Assembly (NCBI GenBank): GCA_964020155.1
Contig: OZ026547.1
Span: 2,906,131-2,916,130 of the forward strand
DNA: 10,000 nt
Origin: Chondrilla cf. caribensis
Taxonomy: Eukaryota; Porifera; Demospongiae; Chondrillida; Chondrillidae
Direction of reading: 5' to 3'
A program made the translations under genes and the position numbers. The notes under the pieces were generated by a model that was given only the letters and a program-made list of their open reading frames with translations, was not told where the DNA came from and did no database searches. Shown here piece after piece: positions 7,416 to 10,000 of the stretch (position 1 is its first letter; every line of letters begins with the position of its first letter).

Positions 7416-8015
7416 GTAGCGCTGGGCGGTATCAAAAAATATCAGTTTCGGTATATTGCCAACATTATACCGCGGTATTACGGTATACCGAGTCTTAAGG
7501 TTATAGTTGGGCTTTGAAATAACTTAATCCTCAATTTAATAATAATGAAATAAATAAATGAATAAATAATCCACTACTTTGTCGTCCTCGTTAACTCGGA
7601 GTGCAAATTACTTCAAAATATCAGATTTAGCATTCATCTTGTCGACAAGAAGAAGTTCATTGCTCGGATCACCCGTATCGCTCGTTCGCTGATCAAAATT
7701 TAAACTTGGCAGCCGACGACGTCGCCATTTTGAGAACATTCTCTCATTCCGTGTAACAACGTATTACTCCGCACACGCAAACTTTTCGTGCTCGTAATCA
7801 TGGCTGTCGCAGCAATAGTTTCGAAGGATTCAGAACACATCATTTCAGGACGAAATTTGTTATCTCAGGAATATATTACTTAAAATACCGGTTAAACCTT
7901 AGAGAATACCGTGATATAACGATATCTCGGTATAGAAAAAAGTCAGCCGGTATCAAAACCGTGCACAAATAATACCGCGGTATTACTATATATTCGGTAT
8001 ACCGCCCAGCACTAC
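7416..8015. mobile_element. 600-bp MITE-like element, CGGTATACCG palindromes near ends
   Basis: The ends are 17-base inverted repeats GTAG(C/T)GCTGGGCGGTAT. Subterminal DNA repeats ATACCGCGGTAT, CGGTATACCG and related palindromes on both sides (7430-7495 and 7880-8005). The middle is CpG-richer and carries CGTCGCCATTTTG, a reverse YY1-type CAAAATGGC motif, and a 27-codon open frame from an ATG at 7800. Short TA or TAC flanks are possible target duplications, but no 8-base duplication is evident. GCTGGGCGGTAT-type ends occur in some hAT-family MITEs; the superfamily is not settled. Confidence 0.75.
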
Positions 8016-8019
8016 ATAT

Positions 8020-8190
8020 ACATAGTAATGTCTATTGTACATATATATGTACATTCACCAGTGTATGTATGTGTACATGCACGATTGTGTACATACAGTG
8101 AGTATGCATGTTTTACCTTCTGTGTAAATGAGCATACATATGGATGTACGTATGTTTTGTGTACATGGGTGCGCATATGTTCACGCATGT
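8020..8190. repeat. Degenerate TGTACAT/GTATGT low-complexity tract
   Basis: Repeated TGTACAT, GTATGTA and ATATATGTAC words in the intron between exons 8833-8985 and 7265-7395. No coding frame is supported. Confidence 0.55.
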
Positions 8191-8252
8191 GCACTTGATC
8201 CTATGCAGTTCAGCAAAAAGATCAGGAAAAAATGTGCACACATCAGCACTGG

Positions 8253-8440
8253 AGCACAGGTCACTGGTGTGTGCATGGGAAACAGCACAGGTCACCAGAC
8301 AGGGTTCATTGTTGGGATTAATTGAGTGAGAACAAGGCAGGAAATTCGTAATCAATTTCTATAGCGCATGATATTTTATATTGAAACATATGCGTATGCT
8401 CTATATAAATTGTCTACACCAGGAGACAACTATTACAATG
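8253..8440. repeat. Dispersed repeat, diverged copy C
   Basis: Shares with copies A and B the words AGCACAGGTCA, CAGCACAGGTCACCAGACAG, GTTCATTGTTGGGATTAATTG, GTGAGAACAAGGCAGGAAATT, ATAAATTGTCTA and CAACTATTACA, in the same order and orientation. The left half is rearranged (GGTGTGTGCATGGGAAAC). It keeps a single TTAA, giving an independent view of the empty site of the transposon in copy B. Confidence 0.75.
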
Positions 8441-8570
8441 TCATACGTACATATATACGTAATTGTGTGCACATGTATGTACATACGTATGTATGCATGT
8501 ATACAGCACACATGTTTGTGTGTACATATGAGTATGCATGCAATTGTACGTATGTGTACTACGTGCATTA
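8430..8570. repeat. Degenerate GTATGT/CATACGTA low-complexity tract
   Basis: GTACATA, TACGTA, GTATGTATGCATG and related words, with many short palindromes. From 8571 to 8826 the rest of the intron holds nothing I recognise with confidence. Confidence 0.5.
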
Positions 8571-8832
8571 CAATCAGAACAAAGATCTAATAAAACATGT
8601 TCCCACGATCATTAATTTATATCAAGTCCCACGCTATGTAAGGGGGACACATAATGAGTGTGGGAAAGTTATGTCTGCAGCTTATAAGCTCAGCAGCCAT
8701 GTCAGATAAATAGCAGCTGTTCAGAGGAACTGCAGAAGTACTGTTACATGCGAGTAGGCATGGGTATATAGACATAATACCTGCAAACACTTTGCAAACA
8801 CAAAAAACACAAACACCCAGACTTTGCCTTAC

Positions 8833-8985
8833 TCGAGAACCACTCGGCCACATTGAGCTCAACAACACTGGGGTGCACCCCCGGCAACAGGTCCACCATG
8901 CATAGCAACGGTCCCGGGTGGGTTAGCACGGGAATAGACTCGGAGCTCTGTGCTATGTACTGCTGCACCACACCAGAGGTGTCCA
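8833..8985 (-). CDS. WDFY3: WDFY3-like gene, helical-region exon
   Basis: The acceptor CTACTCTCACTAG precedes TGGACACC; the donor is TTCTCGA followed by GTAAGG. This 153-base exon is phase 1 at both ends. The peptide includes SSESIPVLTHPGPLLCMVDL and then VVELNVAEWF. It matches the WDFY3 segment SSDAVIIHPGAMLAMLDLL and the following LDLQLAVANIL helix. The match puts it directly N-terminal to the peptide of exon 7265-7395. An open frame extends past the donor for about 70 bases, so a later donor cannot be excluded. Confidence 0.82.
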
Positions 8986-9163
8986 CTAGTGAGAGTAGGT
9001 GGAATAATATGTACATACACATACGAGAGGGTTACAGGAAAATATACACTCACATATGTACATTGCACAGTGTGTTGGACATATGTAGTTATGCAGATAC
9101 AGAGTTTCATAATTTTGGACCACCAAAGGTAGCCTTTTAGTGTTTTTACACACCCACCCAACA
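8986..9163 (-). other. Intron sequence without recognised content
   Basis: The 3' part of the intron upstream of exon 8833-8985. It contains CACATATG/GTACAT words and TTAGTGTTTTTACACACCC leading into the microsatellite. No gene is seen. Confidence 0.6.
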
Positions 9164-9661
<498 letters not shown>

Positions 9662-9664
<3 letters not shown>

Positions 9665-9692
9665 CAAGTTTTATCAACACACCGGTCGCAAT
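9662..9692 (-). CDS. Possible short WDFY3-like exon (tentative)
   Basis: Acceptor-like TTTTGTACAG precedes ATTGCGACC, and ten codons read IATGVLIKLE before a single C and then a GTGTGT run. It would leave phase 1, exactly what exon 8833-8985 needs. The join would give IKLE followed by LDTSG, comparable to LKLHV-TTSS in WDFY3. At 31 bases and ten residues the evidence is thin. Confidence 0.3.
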
Positions 9693-9850
9693 CTGTACAA
9701 AACGTGCAAGCGCTTTTCACGAAGACACACAGACACAAAGACGGTCCTGTGTTGATTTAAGACGAGGAGAAAATTCGCAATAGCAGCAAAGGGAGTGAAC
9801 GTGTGTAAAGTTTGAAAGGAAGGCCATATATCCAGAGATGGAGGACAAGA
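9693..9850. other. Unassigned sequence, no recognised gene
   Basis: A mix of CA-rich and purine-rich sequence upstream (sense of the minus-strand gene) of the tentative exon. No coding frame or RNA gene could be supported. Confidence 0.5.
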
Positions 9851-9980
9851 CATACCGGTACTTTGCTAAAACCTTCGCATATTGCTAATAGGCGCATATC
9901 TTTTAATATTATTAAGCGCATATTTTCTCGTCAACCGGAGTCATAAGCGCATGCGCTTAACAACCCGCTTTTACGGTATG
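9851..9980. repeat. Candidate short inverted-repeat element with GCGCAT motifs
   Basis: Starts CATACCGGTA and ends TACGGTATG, giving a 7-base inverted end CATACCG. Inside, GCGCATA recurs near 9892 and 9917, and TAAGCGCATGCGCTTA at 9944-9959 is a perfect 16-base palindrome. No clear target duplication is seen, and the family is unknown to me. Confidence 0.4.
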
Positions 9981-10000
9981 TTGTGTCAATCAGTTGTTAT

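Noticed and set aside
7284..7517. Plus-strand 77-codon frame
   Set aside because: It overlaps the antisense of the well-supported exon 7265-7395 and runs into the MITE end.
8012..8590. Met/His/Val/Cys/Tyr-rich short frames on both strands
   Set aside because: They arise from degenerate ATGT/ACGT repeats and repeat copy C; no conserved features.
8617..8760. Minus-strand peptide ELISCRHNFPTLIMC as the missing WDFY3 linker exon
   Set aside because: It vaguely resembles the expected segment, but no acceptor and donor give the needed phases (1 in, 0 out).

Overview
This is a eukaryotic, intron-rich and repeat-rich window. A piece of a Gly-X-Y collagen gene, a multi-exon WDFY3/Alfy-type gene, long (AC)n microsatellites and several nested DNA-transposon relics point to an invertebrate metazoan. 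A marine invertebrate such as a sponge or cnidarian is my guess, but the sequence does not fix the phylum.

The backbone of the window is one gene on the minus strand, read from high to low coordinates. Eight confident or likely exons and one tentative exon were found: 9662-9692 (tentative), 8833-8985, 7265-7395, 6643-6715, 5888-6312, 3605-3806, 2997-3199, 2573-2821 and 1199-1346. Conceptual translation matches the WDFY3/WDFY4 (Alfy, Drosophila blue cheese) family from its helical N-terminal region into the concanavalin A-like lectin module. Intron phases agree at every junction but one: a short connecting exon between 8833 and 7395 is missing or unrecognised. Exon 3605-3806 also carries a one-base frameshift. 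The BEACH, WD40 and FYVE parts expected in this family would lie beyond the left edge.

On the plus strand, 3-266 encodes the C-terminal end of a collagen-like protein. It lies antisense within, or just beyond, the WDFY3-like gene.

The introns hold almost everything else. At least four, perhaps five, introns begin directly with a long (GT)n tract in the sense direction, so the microsatellite itself supplies the 5' splice site. One such intron (6313-6642) is 330 bases long, phase 0 and free of stops, so its retention would be translatable. The 2.1-kb intron 3807-5887 is a nest of repeats: two related copies of a dispersed repeat, one of them split by a 1,174-bp TTAA-flanked transposon (4417-5590) carrying a decayed gene fragment, and a 116-bp foldback (5715-5830). 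A 600-bp MITE-like element (7416-8015) sits 20 bases upstream of an acceptor. The right part holds a roughly 490-bp (AC)n array punctuated by CTCCAA and, at the far end, a GCGCAT-rich palindromic repeat.

Most long open frames in the window are Val-Cys or His-Thr readings of the microsatellites and are not genes.
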